A stretch of DNA of 64,000 nucleotides. Source: Eustoma russellianum. Taxonomy: Eukaryota > Streptophyta > Magnoliopsida > Gentianales > Gentianaceae. The notes under the pieces were generated by a model that did no database searches, was not told the DNA's origin, and worked only from the letters and a program-made list of their open reading frames with translations. How positions within the stretch are numbered: the stretch's first letter is position 1; every line of letters begins with the position of its first letter. The stretch covers positions 21,012,648 to 21,076,647 of the forward strand of contig AP025067.1 of NCBI GenBank assembly GCA_036186865.1, given 5' to 3'. Positions 1 to 9,890 of this stretch are shown here, piece after piece. A program made the translations under genes and the position numbers.

Positions 1-1456
1 GTTATAATGTGTGACAAAAAAACAAGTCCTACAATGTAGCAAATTTGAAGCAAAAGTCTCTCAACCAAGGAAGCCATATGCAACGGCTATATGTTCAAAA
101 ATTGGAGACCAATTCAAACTCAAAAGCTTAGCTGATTTCTCTCTATCTTTGAATTACTCTCCAACGTCTATAATGGCATAAGATGAAGGATAAAAGTTCA
201 GTTGGAAGACCAATTCAAAGCAACAAAAGATCAGCTTCATTTGGATAGCTAGAAAAGTGCTGAAATCTCTCCATTTCTCAACCATTCCAACGTCTACTTA
301 GAGGAGCCTTTAGGCTGTCCTCTTGGCTATAAATAGCTCCAAAGATGAAGAGTAAAAGCACAACAACAGAAAGCAAGCAAGATAATCAGCTCACTCTCTC
401 CATTCTTCTCTTCTACTCTCCTCTATTGAAGAACACGTTTGCAGCAAGCTTTATGATTATATAGTTCTTCATTTCTTGTCATTTCAACACCTTTAAACGA
501 CATATATTGTAAGGGAGAAGCTGGTGTATAAAGCTTACTCCTTAGAGGTGAGCAAAAGGTGCAAAGGTGCAAAGGTGAAACAAACTAGTTGCTGTTTTTC
601 AGTTTTGGTGCAGTCTCTTGAAGAAGTTGGTGAAAAGCTTCTTCCTTTGGCTTTGTAAGGTGACATTTGTGTTTGGTGTTTAGTGAAATCCAAGAGAAGG
701 TGTCTCTTGGGACTGGAGTAGGTCACATTGACCGAACCAGGATAACTCCTTGTGTTCTTTACTTATTTTCTGCACTTACTGTTTTCTGCCTGAGAATTAC
801 ACTAACTTGGCACGCATAATTGAACAGGCAAACAGTCTTAGAATTGCATGAATTTTGGATATATTATACTTCAACGTGTTAGCTTTCATTAGCCGCAAGA
901 ATCACTAAATTATAAGGAGTTTAGCATATTCAAATCGTCTTCACAAAATCGTTGCTGCATTCTGTGAACAACTCTGACCAGTGTGCAAAACTTGTTCAAT
1001 TTGAATAGGTTATCCTGCGAATCTTGAAGTGAGCCTTATATCAAATTAAACTAGACATCATAAGGTTTAATTTGACATAAGATTCATCAAAATAGCATGG
1101 GTAGATTTTGAGACATCATCGTTTGAAGTTAAGCTAACATTCTGCCTGAAACTGCCAGAATTGCACACTTTACTTGTCTTGTTTATTTGAACGTGCAAAC
1201 TTGCTTGGAATTGACTGAATTTTTTGTGACATACTATAAACATCCTAAACTTGATCTCTGCCAAGTTTGAGAGCTTGCACAGGTGTATAAGTGGTTCAAC
1301 CAAAACACTCAAAACAGTGAACTGTTTCTGGAAATTCCAGAACCTGAGGCTAAAGAGGCAAAGGGGTCTTCAAACAAGTTTTTGAAGGTAATTGTAGTGT
1401 AATTTCCGCTAACCCACTATTCACCCCCCCTCTAGTGGTGCTGTACAGGTCCAACA
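1..1456 (+). mobile_element. Copia LTR, 3' part (element A)
   Basis: This is the downstream portion of a long LTR whose start lies off the left edge. It has a TATA box (tataaatag, 328-336). Near its end it carries the same hallmarks as the complete LTRs of element B: a 'ggagtaggtcacattgaccg' block around 715-734, a 'gtaatttccgctaac' block followed by a C-run and 'ctctagtggtg', then a terminal 'ggtccaaca' at 1448-1456. TATA-to-end distance (about 1130 bp) matches element B (about 1100 bp). The LTR is followed directly by host sequence rather than a primer-binding site, so it is a 3' LTR or a solo LTR. The bases after it, ctatg (1457-1461), would be its target-site duplication; the partner is outside the window. 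Confidence 0.75.
328..336 (+). promoter_or_regulatory. TATA box of LTR A
   Basis: tataaatag in the LTR, at the same relative position as the TATA boxes in the two LTRs of element B. Inferred core promoter for the retrotransposon transcript. Confidence 0.5.
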
Positions 1457-1637
1457 CTATGATCCAATTTGTGTTCAGGTACATCTACATTACCTGTATG
1501 AGCCATGGTGGCTACTGAGACAGTAGAAGTCTTCTCAAGTTGTTGTCCCAGTAACTTGAATATGGCATCTATTTGTTGCTGAAGATGTGGATTGGTTCCC
1601 TGACCCATTTGACCATGCAACTCATTTTGCATCTAAG
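1457..1637 (-). pseudogene. Copia Gag fragment after the zinc knuckle (element C, left piece)
   Basis: Minus-strand open frame reading MQNELHGQMGQ and, further on, a QQIDAIFKLLGQQLE stretch and 'MAHTGN', typical of the Copia polyprotein between the Gag zinc knuckle and the protease. The upstream half of the same frame lies at 12018-13066, beyond the TRIM and element B. When the ctaag duplication is counted once, the two halves are in the same reading frame. The fragment is cut at 1456 by LTR A, so protease and the rest of Pol would be off the left edge. An in-frame TAG sits at the ctaag junction. Confidence 0.7.
1633..1637. repeat. Target-site duplication ctaag (left copy)
   Basis: ctaag directly before the TRIM. 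The matching ctaag is at 12018-12022, directly after the 3' LTR of element B, so the pair brackets TRIM plus Copia together. Confidence 0.65.
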
Positions 1638-1898
1638 TGTAGGACCTCAGGCGCTACCATCTCTCCCAAAACCAATTGGTGACAGGAGATGCGCATACCC
1701 TAGCCTTATAGTGCATTCAGCACACAAGCGCCCACGGCATTCGACTGTGACTTGGCCCACCCGGCCTACGCCCACCGGCCTACGCCACAGGACAATTGCT
1801 GCACCTAACAATCTCCCCCTCAGCAATTGCTCCTGCTGGGAATCGAACCCGTGACCTCGCTCTGATACCACTTGTAGGACCTCAGGCGCTGATACCAA
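1638..1898 (-). mobile_element. TRIM-type miniature LTR retrotransposon, truncated
   Basis: On the minus strand this is a non-coding miniature LTR element. One complete LTR (1638-1810, 173 bp) begins TGTTAGGTGC and ends GGTCCTACA. A 62-bp internal region (1811-1872) holds a polypurine tract next to that LTR (tctccccct on the plus strand, 1812-1820) and a perfect initiator-Met primer-binding site (tggtatcagagc on the minus strand, 1859-1870). The other LTR is represented only by its last bases: 18 bp (1873-1890) match the complete LTR exactly, then a 3-nt indel, then element B begins at 1899. The left duplication is ctaag (1633-1637); its partner is at 12018-12022, after element B. A GGGTTCGATTCCC-like stretch inside could suggest a SINE, but the LTR, PBS and PPT order fits a TRIM better. 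Confidence 0.7.
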
Positions 1899-4025
1899 TG
1901 TTGAGAAATATGTTTGGATAATTTTCAAAGTCATGATTTTAAGTGATGAATACTTAAAAATGTCACATATGGTGTTATAAATGAAAGAGTTGAATAAGTA
2001 GGGTTGTTAGAAATATTTTTCTAAAATGTGATAAAATAGTTGTTTTTATTTTTACATGATTTATATATGTTTATCATGTTGTGATTATGTGATTTTTATG
2101 ATGGTAATATCTTGTGACTAATATGCCCAAGTTTCTACAACTTACCAAAAAGGGCAAAAGTGGTAGTTTGAGTTTTGTAGGTACTCGACATGGTGAATAT
2201 GATTCAAGAAGATATTATCATCTTATTTATTATCAAGAAGGTGTTATTATATTTAATTCTGACCATCGGGGTCATTTCTGGAGTTTTATCTCACTAGGGG
2301 CATTTTGGTCATTTTACCCCCGAAGACAGTTTCGGTATTTTTACTCAAGGAATCTCTTGAGTATCTTATTATATTCATTCTGGAGTTCATTTAATATATT
2401 CTTGAAGATTATTTGGTGGTTTTCTATTTTATTCTCTCATTTGATGATTTTATCGACGGTAGCGGGATATGTGACGGTATTCGATGTCACGTTCTATTTT
2501 CTCTTGAAGACTCTTATATATATGTTATTGGAGGTTCTTAATCATCATCTTTCAGAGATTACAAGGTGTCCTTGGTGCAAGATTCATCACAATATGTCAA
2601 GGAGAAATGGGAATTTTGATATTATATGTTGACATAATCTTGTCAACTATTATTTGTTGATTTCTCCTCAAAAATCTGAGTTGGTATACATATACACAGC
2701 CTCCAAAACGTGATTATACAGGTGGAGATGATGTTTTTCTCATTTTATGAGTTGAAGACAAGAAGACAAACCAAAAGCAAGCTAGTTGGCAAAAGTTGCC
2801 AACTTGAAATTTCAAATTTTAATGTAATGGAGACAAGATTGTTGGAGATGATTATGGAGGTGCTTTAATTCAAATTCTCAGCCATCACATGGTCTAAAAG
2901 TTGGAGATAATATGCCATCTATTCACACTATAAATAGGAGGCAAGGTGAAGAAGAGAAGACACACACTTGAAAGCAAAATTGAAGATTGTTGTCTTGCTA
3001 TTCTCTTCTCATATTTTCGTTCATACTTTGTGTAGCTAAGGTGTTCCAATTTTCTTTGTTGTCCAGCTACACTATACACACCTTCTTGGGTTGGATTTAT
3101 ATGATTGATTAGCCAAATTTATAAGGCTACATCAATAGGTGGTAGAGGTGTTGTAATCAAGAGTTGCATAGAGGTGATTATCCAAGTCTTGAATAAGGTT
3201 GGTGTATAACCCAAGGATCAAGCTTGGCTCTTGTTGTAAGGTGTTCATTTGATAGTTAAATCCAAGAAAATGTGTTTCTTGGGACTAGAGTAGGTCACAT
3301 TGACCGAACCAGGATATATTTTTGGTGTTCTTCTCTTGTTTCTTTATTTCTGTTTTCTGCCCGTTTTTGACTGCAATTTTCACACAACTTCTCACAATTT
3401 GAAAAAATAGCTAAACATTTTCAAAATTCGTGATTTTTGGTGGAGTTATACTTCAGACTGTTAGCTTTCATTTACAACAAGAATCACTTGATTTGAGCAA
3501 GGGAAAATTAATCTTTTAGTCTTTGCAAGATAACTGCTCCAATCTGGCTGCAATCTGACCAGTTTTGAGAAAACTTAAATTCTGTGTTTTTGAAGAATTA
3601 TTTAAGGTCAGAGCCTTTTGAAAACTTCATCTACACATCCTAAGGAGTGTTTTGATATAAAGATCAACCTTTTTGGTTGAATATTCAAAGAGAAATACAT
3701 TTTTCAAAATCAGCAACATTCTGTCCAATTCTGTCCAGATTGACCATCTGAATGTTTTTATTTGTTTGAAGGGTCAAACGATCTTATTTTTGTCTGATTT
3801 TTGGACAGAGTCTTGTTAACTCATTGAAGTTAAATTCTGGAGAGTTTCATAATTTTTGGAGCTGTGTAAAATTATTTGTGAATTTTTGAAAAACGTGTTC
3901 TGAATCTGAGGTGGTTTCAGATTCTGTTTTCAAAGGGAATTTTAACAAAGGGTTGTAGTGTAATTTCCGCTAACCACTATTCACCCCCCCTCTAGTGGTG
4001 TTTATTGCAGGTGCACGGTCCAACA
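1899..4025 (+). repeat. 5' LTR of element B
   Basis: Begins tgttgagaaatatg and ends cacggtccaaca, with the PBS two bases downstream. It matches 9891-12017 almost base for base over the same 2127-bp length. It contains a TATA box and, near the end, a C-run followed by ctctagtggtg that is shared with LTR A and, in reverse, with LTR K. A 172-residue open frame at 2114-2632 occurs in both copies; it has no recognisable domain and I do not call it a gene. Confidence 0.92.
2929..2937 (+). promoter_or_regulatory. TATA box of element B 5' LTR
   Basis: tataaatag, duplicated at 10921-10929 in the 3' LTR. Likely core promoter for the element B genomic RNA. Confidence 0.55.
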
Positions 4026-4027
4026 TT

Positions 4028-4039
4028 TGGTATCAGAGC
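4028..4039 (+). other. Primer-binding site, initiator Met tRNA
   Basis: tggtatcagagc, complementary to the 3' end of plant initiator Met tRNA, placed just after the 5' LTR of element B. It primes minus-strand DNA synthesis. Confidence 0.9.
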
Positions 4040-4148
4040 CAGATCAACACCACTAAAAAGAAGCAAGATTCAACACCATACGAACAATACAAGGCCAAGA
4101 AACAACGATTCATTATATACTGCTTGTCTCAAATCCAAGGTACATACT

Positions 4149-5183
4149 ATGGCTATTGTTTCTCACAAAGGTGAGTTGGAAGGTATGTCTACACAACGCC
4201 CTCCTCTTTTTGATGGCAATAATTTTGTTCATTGGAAACTAAGAATGAGGCTATTCTTAATGGCTATAGACATCGATTTATGGTCTATAGTTGAAGATGA
4301 GCCGTACATTCCAACGAAAGTTACACAAGTTAGTGAAGTAACTCAAGAGGTTGAAAAATGTAAAAGTGAATGGTCATCAGATGATAAAAAGAAAATGTCT
4401 ATGAATGCCAAAGCAATGCAATTACTTTTGAATGGACTTAGTGTTTCTGAAGCAGGTTATGTATCGAATTGTACTAGTGCTCATGATATGTGGAAGTCTT
4501 TAGTGTTAAAACATGAAGGAACAAGTGGTGTAAAAGAGTCGAAGATAAACATGCTTATGACTGAACTTGAATCTTTCAAAATGTTGCCAAACGAATCCAT
4601 AACATCTATGGATTTGAGAATTACTAACATCTTCAATGCACTTGAATCTTTAGGTAAATCTTTTACAAACAATGAGAAGGTTCAAAAGGTGTTGCGAAGT
4701 CTTCCTGCTGAATGGGATCCAAAGGTGACGGCAATCGAAGAAACAAAGTCAATTACTAAGATGGATGAATTAATAGGATCACTCAAAGTATACGAGGTAA
4801 AATTGAATCAACGAAAATCTGAATTATCAAAGATGTCAAGTAAGTCTGTTGCTTTCAAATCATCTGAGTCATCTCATAGAAACAATGATGGAAGTAATAG
4901 TGATAGTGAATTAGATGATGATTTAATATTAATAGCTAGAAAACTTAGAAAGTTTTTCAAACGGCCTAATCGAAATAGACAACAATCTTCTTCATCCTCT
5001 TCTCAACCAAAGAAAAATAATTTTAATAATAACAAGTGGAATAATAGAGAATTAAAATGCTATGAATGTGGTCAAAAAGGACACATTTCTTACGATTGTC
5101 CAGAAAAGAAAATAATAATAACAATAATAAGCAAGTCAAAGACAAGGAGCCTCAATGGTCCAAAACAAAGGAGCCAAATGTAA
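4149..5183 (+). pseudogene. Copia Gag with CCHC zinc knuckle (element B), frameshifted
   Basis: Capsid/nucleocapsid part of the polyprotein. The frame is open from within the LTR (4005), but the ATG at 4149 (MAIVSHKGELEG) is the sensible start because it lies after the PBS and just before the family motif FDGNNFVHWKLRM. A UBN2/Retrotran_gag-type capsid fold follows. A complete zinc knuckle, CYECGQKGHISYDC, lies near 5059-5100. Immediately after it the frame is lost in an AAT-rich run (5110-5135). The polyprotein then continues in other frames through 5184-6285, so Gag and Pol cannot be made as one product from this copy. The break position in a simple-sequence run suggests slippage. Confidence 0.85.
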
Positions 5184-6285
5184 GAAAAGGCAAACGAGCA
5201 ATGAAGGCGAGCACATGGAGCGACTCATCTGACTCAGAATCAGAAAATGAAGAAGCTCAAGTCTGCTTCGTATCCAGCGAGGTAATATCTTCTTCTGATA
5301 TAGATTCTGATAACGAAATGTCATTTGATGAAATGTATGAAGAATTCTTAAAGATGCATGCTCACTGTAAAAGGCTATCTAAAGAGAAAAAAGAAACTAA
5401 CTGAAGAAAATGATAAGTGGAAGACGTCCAACTTGGAATTTTCTGATCAGTTAGAATCTTTTAAACAAGAGTCTACTAATACTCTTGATTCTCTTAAAAT
5501 TAAAATTGAGTCACATAGGAAAAATGAAAATACATTGAAAACTGAAAATAATATATTAAAAACTAAGTTAGTTAATTGTGAAAAAGAAATAGCACAACTT
5601 ACTACATCTAAAATAGATTTAGAAAAAATGGTCTGGAACCAATATGTTAGATACTTTAATTTCGTCACAAAAATATGGAAATGATAAAAAGGGGTTAGGC
5701 TATATAGAAGAAAATGACAAGTTAGACAAAAAGACTAATTTTATATCATCTAAGTCTAAATTGCCATATAGTACAACTAAGTCAAATGTACATATTTTGC
5801 CTACTCCTTCCTCTACTCATTCTAAGGTAAAAATACAACATGCACCTCCAAAAGCATCAAGGCAAAACTTTTCATCTAGATCACATAAAAATTATGCATA
5901 TATGTATAAAAATGTATCTAAGCAAAATCAAATGCATCCAACTTATTATAATACATATAAACCTAAATATAGGCAACATACATATCCTCCTTATAAGACT
6001 TATAGGAATTCACATACATCATATGATTATACATACATGGCGCCATTCAAGAAACAAAATCATATGCCTCATACTCATAGTTGGCCAAAATATGATGCAT
6101 ATAAACCAAGATATAACATGTATGACAATGTAACGTCTTTTAAATGGAATCGTCAAATACATGTTAATCCTCTTTATTCAACTTATGAAAAAGCCGAATA
6201 TGTACCCAAAAGGTACATCCAAGTTTGGATACCCAAAGGGTATATAAACAAGGATGGAACCTCTAACATTCAAGGACCCAAGTAA
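5184..6285 (+). pseudogene. Gag C-terminal extension of element B, in three frames
   Basis: Continuation of the Gag-Pol polyprotein after the zinc knuckle. Reading frame changes at about 5110-5180, about 5385-5400 (an A-rich run) and about 5640, then ends at TAA 6283. The pieces read as an acidic/serine segment (SSDSDSE-like), a coiled-coil rich in Glu, Lys and Asn (about 5400-5630), and a Tyr/His/Lys-rich low-complexity stretch (about 5870-6170). The coiled coil downstream of the knuckle is what points to SIRE-like elements. Three frame changes plus stops mean the linker to Pol is dead in this copy. Confidence 0.7.
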
Positions 6286-6315
6286 AGGGTACCTAAAACT
6301 TTGTCTCCATTGTAG

Positions 6316-9300
6316 GAAAATTGTAAAGAGTACAAAGAGGCAAAGTCAAAGAATCTAAAAACCAAGTGGTTTTTAGATAGCGGATGTTCAAGGCACATGA
6401 CGGGCAACCCCAAACTATTCACCGAACTGGAACAAATCGATAATGGAGGAAAGGTGACATTCGGTGACAACAACCAAGGCAAGGTTATTGGAAAAGGAAC
6501 AATTGGGGACCCTAACACATTTCAAATACGAAATGTGTTGTTAGTAAGCAATCTTTCTTACAATTTATTAAGTATTTCGCAGCTTATAGATTCTGGTTAT
6601 CATGTCTCTTTTCTTCCTAATTGTTGTGATATAATAAATGAAAAAGGAGAAATTGTACTAAAAGGAAATAGGGATGGTAACATTTACACACTATCACTAA
6701 ATAACATATTAAATGCTAGGATTAAGTGTTTAGTATCACATGACTTAGATGTGAACTTATGGCATAGACGACTAGGCCATATAGGAGTTTCAACCATAGA
6801 AAGATTATCTAAGAAGAATCTAATTAGAGGAATGCCTAAGTTAGACTTACATAATTTTCAATTATGTGAAACATGTATTAAAGGAAAACATATAAAAGAG
6901 ACAATGAAATCAAAACATGAAGTGAGTACTAGTCATGTACTAGAACTGCTTCACTTAGACTTATTTGGTCCAAGTAGGACAAGAAGTCTAGGTGGACACT
7001 ACTATGTGTGTGTCATAGTAGATGATTACTCACGATACACATGGACATTGTTCTTAACACACAAAGACGATGCTCCATTGGTAATCGAAAATCTTATTAA
7101 GCAACTTGAAAATCTTTATGAAGAAAATGTTAAAAGAATTAGAAGTGATAGAGGTGGAGAATTTAAAAACAAAGATATAATTAAGTTTTGTGAATTACAT
7201 GGAATAAAACATGAATTCTCACCACCAAGAACACCACAACTCAATGGAGTTGTTGAACGTAAAAATAGAACACTACAAGAAATAGCTAGAACTATGTTGT
7301 GTGAAAACAAAGTACCTAGATATTTGTGGGCTGAAGCTGTTAGTTGTGCATGTTATATAATAAATAGGCTTTCTATTAGAAAGAAATTAAATAAAACACC
7401 ATATGAGTTATTGAATAATAGACAACCTAAGGTAGATTATCTTAGAGTATTTGGGTGTAAATGTTTTGTACTTAATACCAAAGATAATCTAGATAAATTT
7501 GAACAAAAGTCTATTGAATGCATATTTGTTGGATATTCAACTAACTCAAAGGCATATAGGTGTTATAATCATGCATCTAGAAAAATAATTGAATCTATAC
7601 ATGTGAAATTCAATGAGAATGCATATTTTGATGTAAGTGATAAAAAGAAACAAGAGAATAATGTTGAAAATATGTTTGATGATGATATATTACTTGAGCC
7701 TGTTCATGATCATCTAGAACCAACTTCCCCTGAACAAGATGTGCATGAACCTTTAGGTGAAATAAATCAAGAAATTTTACAATTGGAAGATAATCTATCT
7801 AACTTACAGGATGTTCCAATTGTATATGAAAATGTTCACACGAATGAAACATTTGAACTAGAAGAAGGTGAACCTAGTCAACTTAGGAATTGGTGGCTTA
7901 TAGAAGATAAACATAAACACCCTAAAAAGCTAATCATTGGTGATCCAAGTGTTGGGGTTAGAACACGTAGAAACATAAGTCAAGCTGAAGGGCATATCTT
8001 AATATCACACTTAGAACCTAAAAATATTAAGGAAGCCTTAGGCGATTTATCATGGATAGATGCCATGCATGAGGAGTTAAACCAATTTATCCGAAATAAT
8101 GTATGGGACTTAGTGCCTAAACCTGAAAATAAATCTATAATAGGAACAAAATGGATATTTAGAAACAAAATGGATGAACAAGGAAACATTACAAGAAATA
8201 AAGCTAGACTAGTCGCACAAGGTTATAATCAACAAGAAGGTATAGATTATGAAGAAACCTTTGCACCCGTTGCACGACTAGAAGCAATTAGATTGTTACT
8301 TGCGATTGCAAGTCTAAGCAATATTAAGCTCTTCCAAATGGATGTCAAGAGTGCATTCTTGAATGGATACATTCAAGAAGAGGTGTTTGTCAAACAACCC
8401 CCTGGATTCGAAGATCCAAAGAATCCTAACCATGTTTACAAGCTTAAGAAAGCTCTATATGGTTTGAAACAAGCTCCAAGAGCTTGGTATGATAGATTTG
8501 CGAACTTTCTTATTGCAAATAATTATCAAAGGGGAACAATAGACAACACATTATTTTTAAGACGAAAAGATAATGATTTGTTAATAGTTCAAATCTATGT
8601 AGATGATATAATCTTTGGTTCAACAAACCCTACCTTAGTAAAAGACTTCGAAGAATGTATGAAGTCAGAATTTGAAATGTCAATGGTAGGAGAGTTGAAT
8701 TATTTCTTAGGACTTCAAATCAAACAAACCCCTCAAGGAATTCACATTAGCCAACTTAAGTATGTCAATGATATGATTAAGAAGTTTGGCTTTGAAGAGT
8801 TGAAACCTACAACTACCCCTATGAGTGTTAGTACCAAACTTGATAAGGATGAAAATGGTAAACCTTTTGATGACACACTTTATAGGTCTATGATTGACTC
8901 ATTGTTATACTTAACTGCATCAAGACCTGATATTATGTTTAGTGTGTGTATGTGTGCTAGGTTTCAATCTTGTCCTAAGATATCACATTACAATGCAGTG
9001 AAAAAGATCTTTAGATATCTTAAGCATACACCTCACTTAGGACTGTGGTATGATAGAAATGCTAAGTTGGAATTACACGCATATAGTGATGCTGATTATG
9101 GTGGTTGCAAATTAGATAGAAAATCCACTAGCGGTACTTGTCAATTCATAGGAACCAACTTGATTTCTTGGTTTTCTAAAAAGCAAGCTAGTGTAGCTCT
9201 TTCTACCACTGAAGCCGAGTATATCGCTTTGAGTTTATGTACTACCCAAATACTTTGGCTTAAACAGCAACTTAGTGATTTTAGCATTAAAATGAATGAG

Positions 9301-9549
9301 ATTCCAATTTTCTGCGATAGCACAAGTGCAATCAATCTTTCCCGGAATCCGGTGCTTCATTCTAAGGCCAAACACATTGAGGTGCGATACCACTTTCTTT
9401 GCGATCATGTTCAAAATGAGGATATAGTGATAAACCATATAAGAACTGATCACCAAATCGCTGACATCTTCACCAAACCCCTTAATCAAGCCACTTTTGA
9501 AAACTTACGAGCCAAATTAGGAATGATGACTTACGATACCATTGTATAG
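6316..9549 (+). CDS. Copia Pol: protease, integrase, RT, RNase H (element B)
   Basis: Open for about 1078 codons from the stop at 6313 to the stop at 9547. The first ATG is 6397, but the protease active-site motif WFLDSGCSRHM (DSG at 6376-6384) lies upstream, so the frame is naturally part of a Gag-Pol fusion. Order: protease; integrase HHCC zinc finger (WHRRLGH ... CETCIKGK, about 6760-6890); integrase catalytic core (LLHLDLFG, RSDRGGEFK, LNGVVERKNR, about 6945-7265); RT with MDVKSAFLNG and YVDDIIFGS (about 8338-8620); RNase H with YSDADYGG and STTEAEYIAL (about 9082-9230); terminal ADIFTKPL. All catalytic motifs look intact. Translation is doubtful because gag upstream is broken and stops at 6283 and 6313 separate the frames. 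Confidence 0.92.
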   Translation, partial: ENCKEYKEAKSKNLKTKWFLDSGCSRHMTGNPKLFTELEQIDNGGKVTFGDNNQGKVIGKGTIGDPNTFQIRNVLLVSNLSYNLLSISQLIDSGYHVSFLPNCCDIINEKGEIVLKGNRDGNIYTLSLNNILNARIKCLVSHDLDVNLWHRRLGHIGVSTIERLSKKNLIRGMPKLDLHNFQLCETCIKGKHIKETMKSKHEVSTSHVLELLHLDLFGPSRTRSLGGHYYVCVIVDDYSRYTWTLFLTHKDDAPLVIENLIKQLENLYEENVKRIRSDRGGEFKNKDIIKFCELHGIKHEFSPPRTPQLNGVVERKNRTLQEIARTMLCENKVPRYLWAEAVSCACYIINRLSIRKKLNKTPYELLNNRQPKVDYLRVFGCKCFVLNTKDNLDKFEQKSIECIFVGYSTNSKAYRCYNHASRKIIESIHVKFNENAYFDVSDKKKQENNVENMFDDDILLEPVHDHLEPTSPEQDVHEPLGEINQEILQLEDNLSNLQDVPIVYENVHTNETFELEEGEPSQLRNWWLIEDKHKHPKKLIIGDPSVGVRTRRNISQAEGHILISHLEPKNIKEALGDLSWIDAMHEELNQFIRNNVWDLVPKPENKSIIGTKWIFRNKMDEQGNITRNKARLVAQGYNQQEGIDYEETFAPVARLEAIRLLLAIASLSNIKLFQMDVKSAFLNGYIQEEVFVKQPPGFEDPKNPNHVYKLKKALYGLKQAPRAWYDRFANFLIANNYQRGTIDNTLFLRRKDNDLLIVQIYVDDIIFGSTNPTLVKDFEECMKSEFEMSMVGELNYFLGLQIKQTPQGIHISQLKYVNDMIKKFGFEELKPTTTPMSVSTKLDKDENGKPFDDTLYRSMIDSLLYLTASRPDIMFSVCMCARFQSCPKISHYNAVKKIFRYLKHTPHLGLWYDRNAKLELHAYSDADYGGCKLDRKSTSGTCQFIGTNLISWFSKKQASVALSTTEAEYIALSLCTTQILWLKQQLSDFSIKMNEIPIFCDSTSAINLSRNPVLHSKAKHIEVRYHFLCDHVQNEDIVINHIRTDHQIADIFTKPLNQATFENLRAKLGMMTYDTIV

Positions 9550-9890
9550 TTCTATCTTTTGCATGATTTGCAAAATAAAGGGGGAGATAGAATAAGAACA
9601 TGAACATGATTTTAGTTGGTAAGTCATGTTTTAGTTGGTAAGTCATGATGAATCATATGCTAAGTTTTTATTGGTATAAATTTTGGAGCATAGGTTAAGG
9701 GGGAGAGTATGAGTTGCGGGGGAGCGGCATACTATTTAAAAGTTGAAAACATAGTTGAAAACATTTGGTTAAACTTTTGGTTAAACATTTGGTTAAACTT
9801 TTGGTTAAACATTTGGTTAAACTTTTGGTTATAAGTTGTGCCATTAAAATCATGTTAGGTTATTTTGAAAATCATCCAAAAGGGGGAGAA
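9550..9890 (+). other. Pol-to-LTR spacer with polypurine tract (element B)
   Basis: Non-coding spacer. It has a duplicated 'ttagttggtaagtcatg' near 9612-9648, a 24-bp tandem repeat at 9761-9832, and ends in the polypurine tract aaagggggagaa (9879-9890) that primes plus-strand synthesis directly before the 3' LTR. Further G-runs (gggggag) occur near 9580, 9700 and 9718. Confidence 0.75.
9761..9832 (+). repeat. 24-bp tandem repeat, 3 copies
   Basis: Alternation of 'catttggttaaa' and 'cttttggttaaa' in three near-perfect 24-bp units between pol and the polypurine tract of element B. Confidence 0.85.

Noticed and set aside
1830..1872. tRNA gene or tRNA-derived SINE on the minus strand (GGGTTCGATTCCC-like B box, tggtatcagagc).
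   Set aside because: The order LTR, PBS, short spacer, purine tract, LTR and the 18-bp match between LTR ends fit a TRIM. No cloverleaf can be folded from the flanks.
1573..1934. Overlapping open frames of 93 and 95 codons on both strands.
   Set aside because: They lie wholly in the TRIM and its LTR, which is non-coding; no domain.
2114..2632. 172-codon frame in both LTRs of element B as a possible gene.
   Set aside because: No domain or codon bias suggestive of a protein; conserved between the LTRs only because the LTRs are young copies of each other.
9550..9890. An envelope-like ORF after pol, as in some SIRE elements.
   Set aside because: Only 340 bp of repeat-rich non-coding spacer before the 3' LTR.
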